Positions 38,664 through 46,753 of a stretch of 64,000 nt of DNA are shown piece by piece. The stretch is from Acidiphilium iwatense (lineage in GTDB: Bacteria > Pseudomonadota > Alphaproteobacteria > Acetobacterales > Acetobacteraceae). A program made the position numbers and the translations under genes. Position 1 is the stretch's first letter, and every line of letters starts with the position of its first letter. Below the pieces are notes generated by a model that ran no database searches, was not told the DNA's origin, and saw nothing but the letters and a program-made list of their open reading frames with translations. The stretch spans positions 186,001 to 250,000 of the forward strand of contig NZ_JAKGBZ010000001.1 of NCBI RefSeq assembly GCF_021556475.1, in the 5' to 3' direction.

Positions 38664-38705
38664 CGGGATGGATTGCTTCGTCGCTGTGCTCCTCGCAATG
38701 ACCGG
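38664..38705. repeat. ATTGCTTCG...GCAATGACC hairpin repeat inside the phage cassette
   Basis: CGGGATGGATTGCTTCGTCG then CTGTGCTCCTCGCAATGACC; same family as 5571, 27083 and 31651, so the repeat has spread into the phage region. Confidence 0.65.
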
Positions 38706-38760
38706 TTGGAGTTGACCACGGACGGGTAAGACTGTGGACCAGAGTAACAAAAGCTTTTCG

Positions 38761-38781
38761 GTTCTTTTTTCAAAAAAGAAC
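38761..38781. repeat. perfect palindrome between scaffold and capsid genes
   Basis: GTTCTTTTTT-C-AAAAAAGAAC, 10-bp arms around one base. A T-rich run (TTTTTTT at 38818-38824) follows after a GC-rich stretch, so the interval may contain a partial terminator or attenuator before the highly expressed capsid gene. Confidence 0.5.
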
Positions 38782-38845
38782 TGCTTTCTTCATCAACTGC
38801 GTTCCCCTGGAGCGCGGTTTTTTTGCGTTTCGCAAGGGGACAAAC

Positions 38846-40168
38846 ATGGGTATTTCCAACTTTCCGGCGGCACTTCAGCCGATCATTCAGCAGGGGTTTC
38901 TGGAGCGCGAGTTCGAGCAGGCGTTGCGCTCGCGACTTGGTTACCGGATGGTGGCAGACCGCGAGTCGTTCGCCGTCGGGATCGGCGAGACTCTGACCAA
39001 GACACGGGCGGGGCTGAAGCCGTCGGTGACCACGCCCCTGGCGGCGAGCGCCAATACCAATCTCGATAACGGGCTGACGCCGCAGGGCTGGGGTGTCGAG
39101 CAATATACCGTGACGCTGAATTTCTATGCGGCGACGCAGGATCTGAACATGGTGACCAGCCGTGTGGGAATCGCCTCGCAGTTTCTGCAGAATGCCGCGA
39201 CCAATGGCGAGCAGGCGGCGCGGAGCCTGGACGAGTTGGCGCGAAATGCTTTGTTCGCACCCTATTTCGGCGGCAATACGCGGGTGGTGACCAGTCTCAC
39301 GAGCGCGGGACCGACCATCGAGGTCGATGACGTGCGTGGTTTCACAACAGTATTCGTCAATGGCGTGCAGATGGCGGTGTCGGCGACCTACCCGCTGACG
39401 GTGACGATGGGGGGCGGCGTCTATACGCTTGTGAGCGCGACGCCGGACGTAAACAATGCCTCGACGGCGCCGGGCGGTATGTCGGGCCAGTTGACGTTTT
39501 CAGGCAATGTCAGCGTCAGTGACGGCGCGGCGGGCAATGCGGTGCAGGCGGCGACCGCGAGCACGATCGTGCGGCCGGCGGGGGCGCTGACCACCAGCGG
39601 ATTGCAGGCGAGCGATACGCTGACCATGTCCGCGCTGCTCGATGCGGTGGCGACGCTGCGGCAGAATGCGGTGCCCGAGATCGACGGCGTCTATAACTGC
39701 TATCTCGATCCGGTTTCGGCCAGGCAACTCTTCGCCGATCCCGATTTCCGCCAGTTGTTCCAGGGTGCGACATCGAGCAATCCGGTGTTCCGCCAGGGCA
39801 TGGTGAATGATTTCCTCGGGCTGCGCTTCATCACCACCACCGAAGCCTATGTGCAGCCGCATCCTTCGCTGCAGGGGCTGGCGGTGCGCCGGCCGATCGT
39901 GTGCGGCAAGGGCGCGCTGATCGAAGGCGATTTCGCCGGGATCGGGGCAGAGGACGTGGCGCCGAAGGATGCGCTGGTTCACATTATCGACAGTGTGGCG
40001 ATGGTGACGCGCGAGCCGATCGACCGGCTGCAGCAGATCATCGCACAGTCCTGGTACTGGATTGGCGGGTTCTGCGCACCTTCGGATACCACGACCACGC
40101 CGACCACGGTGCCCACCGCGACCAATTCGAACTTCAAGCGCGCGGTGATGATCGAGCATATCGGCTGA
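38846..40168 (+). CDS. phage major capsid protein
   Basis: 440 residues. Position after the scaffold, length and content (VNDFLGLRFITTTEAYVQPH, YNCYLDPVSARQLFADPDFRQ, LVHIIDSVAMVTREPIDRLQQI) fit an N4-gp56/P22-like HK97-fold capsid subunit. A good ribosome-binding site (AAGGGGACAAAC) precedes the ATG. Central part is Ala/Thr/Gly-rich, probably an inserted surface domain. Confidence 0.85.
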   Translation: MGISNFPAALQPIIQQGFLEREFEQALRSRLGYRMVADRESFAVGIGETLTKTRAGLKPSVTTPLAASANTNLDNGLTPQGWGVEQYTVTLNFYAATQDLNMVTSRVGIASQFLQNAATNGEQAARSLDELARNALFAPYFGGNTRVVTSLTSAGPTIEVDDVRGFTTVFVNGVQMAVSATYPLTVTMGGGVYTLVSATPDVNNASTAPGGMSGQLTFSGNVSVSDGAAGNAVQAATASTIVRPAGALTTSGLQASDTLTMSALLDAVATLRQNAVPEIDGVYNCYLDPVSARQLFADPDFRQLFQGATSSNPVFRQGMVNDFLGLRFITTTEAYVQPHPSLQGLAVRRPIVCGKGALIEGDFAGIGAEDVAPKDALVHIIDSVAMVTREPIDRLQQIIAQSWYWIGGFCAPSDTTTTPTTVPTATNSNFKRAVMIEHIG

Positions 40169-40180
40169 CGGAGCAAAATC

Positions 40181-40489
40181 ATGTCAATCGGGGCTGCGTT
40201 ACCGTTCCGGCCTTCCGGTACGGCATCGGTTGCCGGATCGACCGGTGCGGCTGCGGTCGCCCTTGCGGGCGGCGGGTCGAGCGTGCTGGTGTTCAACGCG
40301 TCCGGTGCGGTCGCGTTCGTGCGGTTCGGCATGGCGGCGGCGCTTTCGGCGAGTGTGGGCGATCTGCCGGTACCGCCGGGTGGGCGCATGTTAGTCGATG
40401 CCGGGCGGCTGGTGACCCATGCGGGTGCGGTGCTCGCCTCGGGGACCGGCACTGTCTATTTCACCCGAGGCGACGGCTCGGTGTATTGA
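40181..40489 (+). CDS. small phage head protein (decoration/fibre-like)
   Basis: 102 residues, mostly small residues and beta-prone (SSVLVFNASGAVAFVRFG, GGRMLVDAGRLVTHAG, GTVYFTRGDGSVY). Follows the capsid gene directly, where decoration or head-fibre proteins sit. No family recognised. Confidence 0.6.
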   Translation: MSIGAALPFRPSGTASVAGSTGAAAVALAGGGSSVLVFNASGAVAFVRFGMAAALSASVGDLPVPPGGRMLVDAGRLVTHAGAVLASGTGTVYFTRGDGSVY

Positions 40490-40490
40490 G

Positions 40491-40895
40491 ATGTCGGGGT
40501 CTTATTCGAGCGCACCGGGGGTTCTGAGCGAGGCGCAGAAGGTCGATGTGCGGCGGTTCTGCGGCTATCCGGCCTATGGCGCGGGGGCGGTCGGATTCGA
40601 ATCCTGGCGGTTTTTCCAGGCCTATGGAACGCTCGAATACCGGATGAATAATCTGGCTCCGGCCGAGATCGCGGTGGTGGCGAATTATCTCGCGACGCTC
40701 AATGCGCTCGAGGCGGCGATTCCGCTGGCGAGCGGCAATCTGGACACCGAGGTGGCGGCGAGCTGGCAGCATAATCCGCAGGAAGTGCGCGACCGGGCTG
40801 CGTTGTTCGATGGCTGGCGGCGGCGGCTGTGCGGGTTTCTCGGCCTGAAGCCGGGTCCGGCGATGGAGACTTCCGGTATCACCCTGATCGTTTGA
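40491..40895 (+). CDS. phage head-tail connector protein
   Basis: 134 residues. Starts 1 nt after the previous stop. Helical with FCGYPAYGAGAVGFESWRFFQAYGTLEYRMNNL and repeated leucines; this FCGYP pattern is seen in connector-type proteins of related myoviruses. Function inferred mainly from location between capsid and sheath. Confidence 0.65.
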   Translation: MSGSYSSAPGVLSEAQKVDVRRFCGYPAYGAGAVGFESWRFFQAYGTLEYRMNNLAPAEIAVVANYLATLNALEAAIPLASGNLDTEVAASWQHNPQEVRDRAALFDGWRRRLCGFLGLKPGPAMETSGITLIV

Positions 40896-40902
40896 GGATC
40901 GC

Positions 40903-41547
40903 ATGGACGGTGTGAGGCTGGCCGACCGGATCGCCTATGGCGGCGGCATGGCCGCGCGCAAGGCGGGCGTGATCTGCGACGCCTATCGGCCGAATGGCGG
41001 TACGTGTCCGATTGCAGCGCAGAACCGGACGGTACGGCTCGGCGTGCTCGCGCTGCCGGTTTCGGGTTCGATCCGCGGGCCTGCGCCGTTCGGGGTGCCG
41101 TATCGGCAATTGGTGCTCGATCAGGCCTATGTGATGCCGGGGGATTACGTGGTCGGTCCGCTGGGGACGCTGCTGGTGGTCACCAACGAGCCGCCGGCGC
41201 CGGTGCTCGGCGTTCAGTGCAACGAGACGGTGTCGCTGTGGCGGCCCGCCGCGCCCGTGCTGGCGGGGGCCAATCCCTATGGCGCGATCCTGGCGGCCGG
41301 GGCGACCGCTCTGCTCGCGGGGTTTCCGGCGGCGCTGCTGTCCGGCGGGGTCAGCGACCGGACGCGCACCGGGTTGCCGGACGACACCAAGCTGCCGGGT
41401 TATGTCGCCGCGATCGCCACCGTGACTGGGCTGGCGCCGCAGGTTGCCGACATCGTGCGCGACGCGCGCGGGCGGCAATTCGTCGTCGATGCCGTCGTTG
41501 CTTATGCTGGCGTCTGGCGGCTGGCTCTGACCGAAAGTGTGAGTTGA
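40903..41547 (+). CDS. phage neck/head-completion-like protein
   Basis: 214 residues. Begins VRLADRIAYGGGMAARKAGVICD and contains PGDYVVGPLGTLLVV. Overlaps the next gene by one base. No specific motif; placed with head completion or tail-terminator proteins by order. Confidence 0.55.
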   Translation: MDGVRLADRIAYGGGMAARKAGVICDAYRPNGGTCPIAAQNRTVRLGVLALPVSGSIRGPAPFGVPYRQLVLDQAYVMPGDYVVGPLGTLLVVTNEPPAPVLGVQCNETVSLWRPAAPVLAGANPYGAILAAGATALLAGFPAALLSGGVSDRTRTGLPDDTKLPGYVAAIATVTGLAPQVADIVRDARGRQFVVDAVVAYAGVWRLALTESVS

Positions 41548-42392
41548 TGGCAGATCAGGCGGATGTCGAAAACGCGCTGGTCTCATTAGTTGCCAATGCG
41601 ATCTATCCGAACGGGGCAGCGGCGGCTTCCGCGATCATGGGGCCATCCGGGCCGGTGACCTGCCGGGTGTATCGCGGGATGCCGAACGGGCCGGCGCTCG
41701 ACACTGATCTGGTGCGGGGCGTGATGCATGCAACCGTGTTCGCTGATGCGACGCCGGTGCGCAACACGACGCGATTCCCGCGCATCTGGCAGGAGGTGGC
41801 GCCGGTGCCGGCGACGCTGAACGTTAGTATAGCAGGCACCGCCGCGAGTTTCGCTGGGTTATGCGCGGCGGGGCAGCTCGCCGGCATTGCGGTGGATGGT
41901 TCGACCTTCCCCTATGCCGTGCAGGCGCGCGACACGCCGCCAACGGTGGCGAGCAATCTTGCCGCGATGCTGCGCGCGGCGGGCTGGCTGGTCGATTACG
42001 CCGGGAGCACGGTGGCGGTACCGGCGGCGAGGCTGTTCGGTGCGCGTGTCGTTTCCGGTGGGATGGCGCTTCAGGAAATCAAGCGCCAGGAGCAGCAATT
42101 TCGCATTTCATTGTGGTGTGGCGATCCCGGCATACGCGATACGGCGGCCGCGTCGATCGATACCGCACTGGCGACGCCGAATTTCATCGGCTTGGCCGAT
42201 GGGTCGTCCGCGCGGATCAGTTTCGCGGGTGGGGCGACCACGGACAAAAGCGCCGATGCGGCATTGTATCGGCGCGACCTGATCTATGCCGCCGAATATC
42301 CGACCACGCTCGCCGCGACGACTCCCGCGCTGTTGTTCGGCGTAGGCGGATTCGAGGCGAACGGCGCATTCATCGCTGGTATTTCCGGCTGA
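41547..42392 (+). CDS. phage structural protein, neck/tail-completion region
   Basis: 281 residues. Begins DQADVENALVSLVANAIYPNG, a form typical of proteins encoded just before the sheath gene in this phage type, and has a modular beta-rich middle. Coupled to the upstream gene by TGATG. Exact role unknown. Confidence 0.6.
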   Translation: MADQADVENALVSLVANAIYPNGAAAASAIMGPSGPVTCRVYRGMPNGPALDTDLVRGVMHATVFADATPVRNTTRFPRIWQEVAPVPATLNVSIAGTAASFAGLCAAGQLAGIAVDGSTFPYAVQARDTPPTVASNLAAMLRAAGWLVDYAGSTVAVPAARLFGARVVSGGMALQEIKRQEQQFRISLWCGDPGIRDTAAASIDTALATPNFIGLADGSSARISFAGGATTDKSADAALYRRDLIYAAEYPTTLAATTPALLFGVGGFEANGAFIAGISG

Positions 42393-42402
42393 AGGAGATC
42401 AA

Positions 42403-42540
42403 ATGACGATAAAACTGGTCGTGGTGAAGCCGTTCCGCGGCTTCACCCGCGGGGATGTGATCACCGATAACGCGAAGATAGCGTCGGTGCTCGCGGAGGG
42501 CCATGCGCAATCGGTCGTGCGCGTTCCGGCGGAGGGTTGA
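42403..42540 (+). CDS. 45-residue phage protein before the sheath gene
   Basis: ATG at 42403 with a strong AAGGAGATCAA just upstream, ending TGA 42538-42540, 3 nt before the sheath start. Product: TIKLVVVKPFRGFTRGDVIT then DNAKIASVLAEGHAQSVVRV. The tidy spacing, ribosome-binding site and protein-like sequence support a real small gene. It resembles short SH3-like proteins often encoded at this position; role unknown. Confidence 0.75.
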   Translation: MTIKLVVVKPFRGFTRGDVITDNAKIASVLAEGHAQSVVRVPAEG

Positions 42541-42543
42541 GCG

Positions 42544-44100
42544 ATGCCGATTTCAACAACGGGCGCGCTGAACACCACGGCGCTGATCGTTCCCGATTTA
42601 TATGTGCAGATCGTGCCGCCGCAGAGCCTGCTGCTGAACGGCGTGCCGACCAATGTGGTGGGCGTTGTCGGCAGCGCAAGCTGGGGTCCGGTGGGCGAGC
42701 CGGTGATCGTCGGCTCGATGGGCGAATTTGCCACTTCCTTTGGTCCGGTGATGGCGCGGCAATATGATCTTGGCACCGTCGTCGCCATCGGGGTGCAGCA
42801 GGGCGCTTCGAATTTCCGCTGCGTGCGGGTAAGCGACGGCACCGACACCGCCGCGTCGGTAACGATCCTGGGTGCGATCACGCTGACGGCGCTTCATACC
42901 GGCAGTCTTGGCAACACGCTGATCGCGACGCTTTCGAGCGGATCGGCGGCGAATTCCTGGCGCATGACCATCGCATTGCCGGGACGCACGCCCGAGGTGT
43001 TCGATAATATCGTGGGTGCTGGAGCGGCATTCTGGCAGGCATTGGCGAGCGCTATCAATAACGGGACCGGAGTGCTGCGTGGCGCCTCGCAACTCGTGGT
43101 CGCGAGTGCGGGAACATCGTCGCAGGCGCCGACAGCCGGGTCGTTCCCGTTCTCGGCCGGCACGCCCGGCAGCGACGGCGCTTCGGGTCTCGGATCGGCG
43201 ACGCTGGTGGGGCGGGATACGCCGCCGCGAACCGGGATGTATGCGCTGCGCGGCCAGGGATGCAGCCTTTGCGTGCTTGCCGATCTTGCCGATTCCACGC
43301 AATGGAGCACCCAAGTAGCGTTCGGTCTGGAAGAAGGCTGCTACATGATCCTGACAGGTCCGCCGGGCGATACGATTGCGAACGCGATTGCGTCGAAGCA
43401 GGCGGCGGGCGTCGATTCCTACGCCGCCAAGCTGATGTTCGGCGATTGGATCTGGTGGTACGATCAGGCGAATGCGACGACGCGCCTGGTTTCGCCGCAA
43501 GGATTCGTGGTCGGGCGGCTCGCCAATCTGTCGCCCGAGCAATCCTCGTTGAACAAGCCGCTTTATGGTGTGATCGGCAGTCAGAAATCGGGCCAGGCGG
43601 CGGCGGGAACGCGCAATGCCTATTCCACGGCGGATCTTGCCGCGCTGCTGACGGCAGGGATCGACGTGATCGCCAATCCGCAGCCGGGCGGCGCATTCTG
43701 GGGCGTGCGCGGCGGACACAATACGTCGTCGGACAGCGCGACCAATGGCGACAATTATACGCGCTTGACCAACTATATCGCCGAGACCTTATCGATGGGG
43801 ATGGGCGCCTATGTCGGGCAGTTGATCAATGCGACCCTGTTCCAGCGCATTCGCTCGACCTTGCTCGCGTTCCTGAACGCGATGCTGGGCCAGGGGATTC
43901 TGGGATCGACCGACGGATCGCTGCCCTTCGCCGTGGTATGCGACATCGCCAACAATCCGCAATCGCGCACCGCCCTTGGGTATGTGCAGGCGGATGTTCA
44001 GGTGCGGTACCAGGCGATCAACGAGAAATTCATCGTCAATGTCGAAGGCGGGCAGACCGTGCAGGTCAGCCGACAGACCCTGCCCCAAGGCACGCTGTGA
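42544..44100 (+). CDS. phage tail sheath protein
   Basis: 518 residues. Contractile sheath subunit: an N-terminal conserved start (PDLYVQIVPPQSLLLNGVP, VGVVGSASWGPVGEPVIVGS), a variable middle, and a C-terminal region with LTNYIAETLSMGMGAYVGQL, then the closing strands QVRYQAINEKFIVNVEGGQT. This makes the element a myovirus-like, contractile system. Confidence 0.9.
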   Translation: MPISTTGALNTTALIVPDLYVQIVPPQSLLLNGVPTNVVGVVGSASWGPVGEPVIVGSMGEFATSFGPVMARQYDLGTVVAIGVQQGASNFRCVRVSDGTDTAASVTILGAITLTALHTGSLGNTLIATLSSGSAANSWRMTIALPGRTPEVFDNIVGAGAAFWQALASAINNGTGVLRGASQLVVASAGTSSQAPTAGSFPFSAGTPGSDGASGLGSATLVGRDTPPRTGMYALRGQGCSLCVLADLADSTQWSTQVAFGLEEGCYMILTGPPGDTIANAIASKQAAGVDSYAAKLMFGDWIWWYDQANATTRLVSPQGFVVGRLANLSPEQSSLNKPLYGVIGSQKSGQAAAGTRNAYSTADLAALLTAGIDVIANPQPGGAFWGVRGGHNTSSDSATNGDNYTRLTNYIAETLSMGMGAYVGQLINATLFQRIRSTLLAFLNAMLGQGILGSTDGSLPFAVVCDIANNPQSRTALGYVQADVQVRYQAINEKFIVNVEGGQTVQVSRQTLPQGTL

Positions 44101-44112
44101 GGATACCGAACC

Positions 44113-44541
44113 ATGCCCTATAATACGTTTTCTGTCGGTAACGACTGTCAGTTGGTGGTGATGGGGCCGTTCGGCCGCATCGATCTGTCCTATGTGACCG
44201 GGTTCGAGGCGAATCAGATTACCCAGAGCGTGCGCGTGGACCGGCTCGATGGCGTGCAGCTCGGGGCTGAGTTGCCGCGCGGCTGGCAGGGGAGTTTCAA
44301 TCTTGATCGCGGCACCTCGGTTGCCGATGATTTCATCGCTCAGATCGAGCAGGCCTATCTGGCAGGCCAGGCGATTCCGCCCGGTACGCTCTATCAATAT
44401 GTCAGCGAAGTCGACGGTTCGACATCGACCTATCAATACGAGGGCGTGGTGTTCAAGCTGAGTTCGGCGGGACAGTATCGGGGCGATATGCCGGTTGCGC
44501 AGAAGCTGGATTTCTTCGCGTCGAGCAGGAAGCGGGTATGA
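44113..44541 (+). CDS. phage tail tube protein
   Basis: 142 residues. Inner tube subunit following the sheath. PYNTFSVGNDCQLVVMGPFG, RVDRLDGVQLGAELPRGWQG and EGVVFKLSSAGQYRGDM with the closing QKLDFFASSRKRV fit the tube fold of Mu/P2-like tails. Overlaps the chaperone gene by 4 nt. Confidence 0.85.
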   Translation: MPYNTFSVGNDCQLVVMGPFGRIDLSYVTGFEANQITQSVRVDRLDGVQLGAELPRGWQGSFNLDRGTSVADDFIAQIEQAYLAGQAIPPGTLYQYVSEVDGSTSTYQYEGVVFKLSSAGQYRGDMPVAQKLDFFASSRKRV

Positions 44542-44843
44542 GCGAGCGCAGGATCGAGGATGCGCGCGGGCGCACATTGTCGCTGCGGCCATTGACGATG
44601 CTCGACCGGTTGCGGTTGTTCAAGGCGCTGGGCGCGGAATTGGCGATGAACGACGCCTATCTTGGCGTTGCGGCGTTGGCGGCATCGGTGGTCGCGATCG
44701 ATGCCGTGCCGCTGCCGTTTCCGGCGAATGAAGCCGCTGTTGAAAATGCCGTCGAGCGGCTTGGCGAGGATGGGATCGAGGCGGTGGCGCTGGCACTCGA
44801 CCAGAGCGATCCCGCGATGATGAAGGCGCTGGCGGGAAACTGA
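44538..44843 (+). CDS. tail assembly chaperone, short form (G)
   Basis: 101 residues in the zero frame, SLRPLTMLDRLRLFKALGAE near the start, ending ALAGN at TGA 44841-44843. The gene ends with the slippery heptamer GGGAAAC. Small helical proteins at this position chaperone the tape measure during tail assembly. Confidence 0.85.
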   Translation: MSERRIEDARGRTLSLRPLTMLDRLRLFKALGAELAMNDAYLGVAALAASVVAIDAVPLPFPANEAAVENAVERLGEDGIEAVALALDQSDPAMMKALAGN

Positions 44844-45010
44844 GCCGGCACCCCGCGTTGATCGATTGCCTGTATCTGGTCGGACGCGGGGTGCCGTTCG
44901 ACATTGCGTTCGGCCTCGGCGAGGCGGAGCGCATCGCATTCGTGGTGGCCTGTGGCGAGCTGGATGGACTCGATTTCGATTGGAAAACCATGCGGTGGAT
45001 GCGGGAATGA
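44538..45010 (+). CDS. tail assembly chaperone, -1 frameshift fusion (G-T), joined at 44840
   Basis: If ribosomes slip back one base at GGGAAAC (44834-44840), reading resumes in the -1 frame from 44840 and continues LSRHPALIDCLYLVGRGVPF, DIAFGLGEAERIAFVVACGE, LDGLDFDWKTMRWMRE to TGA 45008-45010. The product would be 157 residues. The downstream frame has no start of its own near 44840, looks fully coding and keeps host codon use, which supports genuine frameshifting as in phage lambda G/GT and P2-like E/E'. Confidence 0.85.
44834..44896 (+). other. programmed -1 ribosomal frameshift site: slippery heptamer plus stem-loop
   Basis: G-GGA-AAC at 44834-44840 is in register with the chaperone frame (X-XXY-YYZ). 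Five nt later a perfect 12-bp stem CGGCACCCCGCG (44846-44857) / CGCGGGGTGCCG (44885-44896) encloses a 27-nt loop. Slippery site, spacer and stimulatory stem are all in the canonical arrangement. Confidence 0.9.
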
Positions 45011-45861
45011 GGGTATATCGCGATGCCATCGGCGCACGATTGGGCAAGGATGCACGGCGCTGGACCCGATTTGCGCGCATCGCGACATGGGGTGGTGCCC
45101 GCGTCGCCCCGCGATGCGCAACGTTCAAGCGCAAGCCGTTGCGGGATATGCGATATTTTGGGGATGCGGGTTTCGCGTTCGGCGGTCGGTGGGATCGATC
45201 CCGGCATGAGACGAGGGCGTATGATGCTGCGAAAACGCGGCGGAGGCCGAAGGCGATATGGCAGCGTTCGAACCGGCCGGGACCCGGAAATTTCGCTGTC
45301 GGTGGCACGCCGCGCCGGTTCGCAAGATTGCACTGGATTGCCCTGAACATCCGTGCGCGTTGGAAAGCCGGGGTGGCACCATCGTGGGCACGTCGACGTT
45401 TTGTCGGGACGACGCGGCGGACGCAAAGCCGGCCTGTTTGGCGGGTTCACGTTCCGTTGCGTCTGAACAGGGCGGAGCGCCTCGCAGAGCCCAGGCGGGT
45501 TCGCGCGGCAGGAGGGGTTCTATCCCATGCGGTTGCGCCGGTGCGTCAGGGATATTCCGGGTTCGATGAAGGATCGCGAGAGGCCCGTCCCAGTAGCGTG
45601 AAGAATTGGGGACAGCGTGCCGATTTTACCGCGTCGATAAGCAGGCACCGAAGCAAAACCGTGCGGCGCGAGATGGATTTCGCGCGCGAAACCGGTTTCG
45701 GTCATGGTGTGTCTTCCGGAATCATGACACTGCACCCGCACGACATGGCGCGCTGGTTCAGCGATTTGTTTGCCGATGAGGCACGGCGGCCGCCTTCGGG
45801 CGTGACTGGGTTCGATAACAGGCTGGCACCGATTTTTCCCGGCAGAAAGCCGGGATTTTGA
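45007..45861 (+). CDS. uncertain 284-codon arginine-rich frame in the tape-measure slot
   Basis: Begins with ATG overlapping the GT stop (ATGA) and runs to 45861. The product is very rich in Arg and Trp (KTRRRPKAIWQRSNRPG, RARWKAGVAPSWARRRFVG), with none of the long helices, Ala/Gln richness or hydrophobic segments of tape-measure proteins, which are normally much longer. The last 60 codons (MDFARETGFGHGVSSG...) look more protein-like. It could be a small novel protein, a decayed tape measure, or not coding. Other frames here look no better. Confidence 0.35.
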   Translation: MRVYRDAIGARLGKDARRWTRFARIATWGGARVAPRCATFKRKPLRDMRYFGDAGFAFGGRWDRSRHETRAYDAAKTRRRPKAIWQRSNRPGPGNFAVGGTPRRFARLHWIALNIRARWKAGVAPSWARRRFVGTTRRTQSRPVWRVHVPLRLNRAERLAEPRRVRAAGGVLSHAVAPVRQGYSGFDEGSREARPSSVKNWGQRADFTASISRHRSKTVRREMDFARETGFGHGVSSGIMTLHPHDMARWFSDLFADEARRPPSGVTGFDNRLAPIFPGRKPGF

Positions 45862-45878
45862 CATTCAGGCAGGTAGGC

Positions 45879-46565
45879 ATGACTTCGATAGCGGTAACGC
45901 TGGGCGGCGTCGCATTCCGCGACTTCGAGATTCCCGAGGAGATCGCCTTCGGTGGCACCCAGCGGCTTGCGGTGCATCAGCCGGTTGGCGGGGGGCGGGT
46001 GATCGATGTTCTCGGCGCCTCCGCGGGGGAGATTGCTTTCGAAGGCGTGTTTTCCGGGCCCGATGCCGAGCAGCGTGTGCAACTGCTTGATATCGCGCGA
46101 AATACCGGAGCGGTGCTGCCGCTGACCTGGAGCGGATTTGCCTACATGGTGGTGGTTGCCGCGTTCAGCGCGTGTTTTCAGAAATCCTGGTGGATTCCGT
46201 TCGAGATAAGGCTTGTTTCGGTCGAAAATCTGGTGACCGCGATACCAAGTGCATTGGCGCAGGCTGGGCTGGATATCGTGAGTGCAGCCGGATTTTCAGC
46301 ATTAAGCGGAGTTTCGTTCGATGCGGTGAACAGCGCGAATGCCGCGGGCGTGACCGCCGCACAAGCCGATCTGGCATCGGCAGTGCTCGGTGCCGGTACG
46401 ACGCTTGCCGCCGCGACGGCGGCATTCTCGGGCGGCGCGGGGGCGGATGGTGCGATTGCCGTGTTGGGCACGCTTGGCGGAGTTTCGGCCATGCTTGCCG
46501 GTGCCGCGGCGGGACAAGCCTATATCGGCCGGGCGGCGGTCAATCTGGGAAGGAATCAATCGTGA
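45879..46565 (+). CDS. phage tail protein (gpU / DNA-circularisation-like)
   Basis: 228 residues. TSIAVTLGGVAFRDFEIPEE, GGGRVIDVLGASAGEIAFEG and RNTGAVLPLTWSGFAYMVVV followed by FEIRLVSVEN match gpU-like tail-end proteins; the C-terminal half is an Ala/Gly-rich extension. Start taken at ATG 45879 with AGGTAGG upstream. Its stop overlaps the next GTG start. Confidence 0.7.
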   Translation: MTSIAVTLGGVAFRDFEIPEEIAFGGTQRLAVHQPVGGGRVIDVLGASAGEIAFEGVFSGPDAEQRVQLLDIARNTGAVLPLTWSGFAYMVVVAAFSACFQKSWWIPFEIRLVSVENLVTAIPSALAQAGLDIVSAAGFSALSGVSFDAVNSANAAGVTAAQADLASAVLGAGTTLAAATAAFSGGAGADGAIAVLGTLGGVSAMLAGAAAGQAYIGRAAVNLGRNQS

Positions 46566-46753
46566 ACGAATCGACGATTACCGCCGTTGGCGGCAATCTC
46601 TTCGTGCTCGCCGCGACGTATCTGGGCGACGCGACGCAATGGATTCGAATCGCGCAAGCGAACGATCTCAGCGATCCGGTACTGAACGGCATGATCAAAC
46701 TGGTTCTGCCGCCGGTCGATCCATCTGCCGGCGGCGGTGTGCCGAATGTCTGA
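46562..46753 (+). CDS. phage tail protein X-like (LysM-type) protein
   Basis: 63 residues. LFVLAATYLGDATQWIRIAQ then ANDLSDPVLNGMIKLVLPP is a LysM-like repeat as in gpX, which helps join baseplate hub and tail. GTG start preceded by GGAAGGA; GTGA overlap with gpU and an 8-nt overlap with the hub gene. Confidence 0.75.
   Translation: MNESTITAVGGNLFVLAATYLGDATQWIRIAQANDLSDPVLNGMIKLVLPPVDPSAGGGVPNV

Noticed and set aside
45258..45569. alternative plus-strand frame in the tape-measure slot
   Set aside because: Cys/Arg-rich, no ribosome-binding site, and shorter than the 45007 frame; neither is convincing, but this one is worse.
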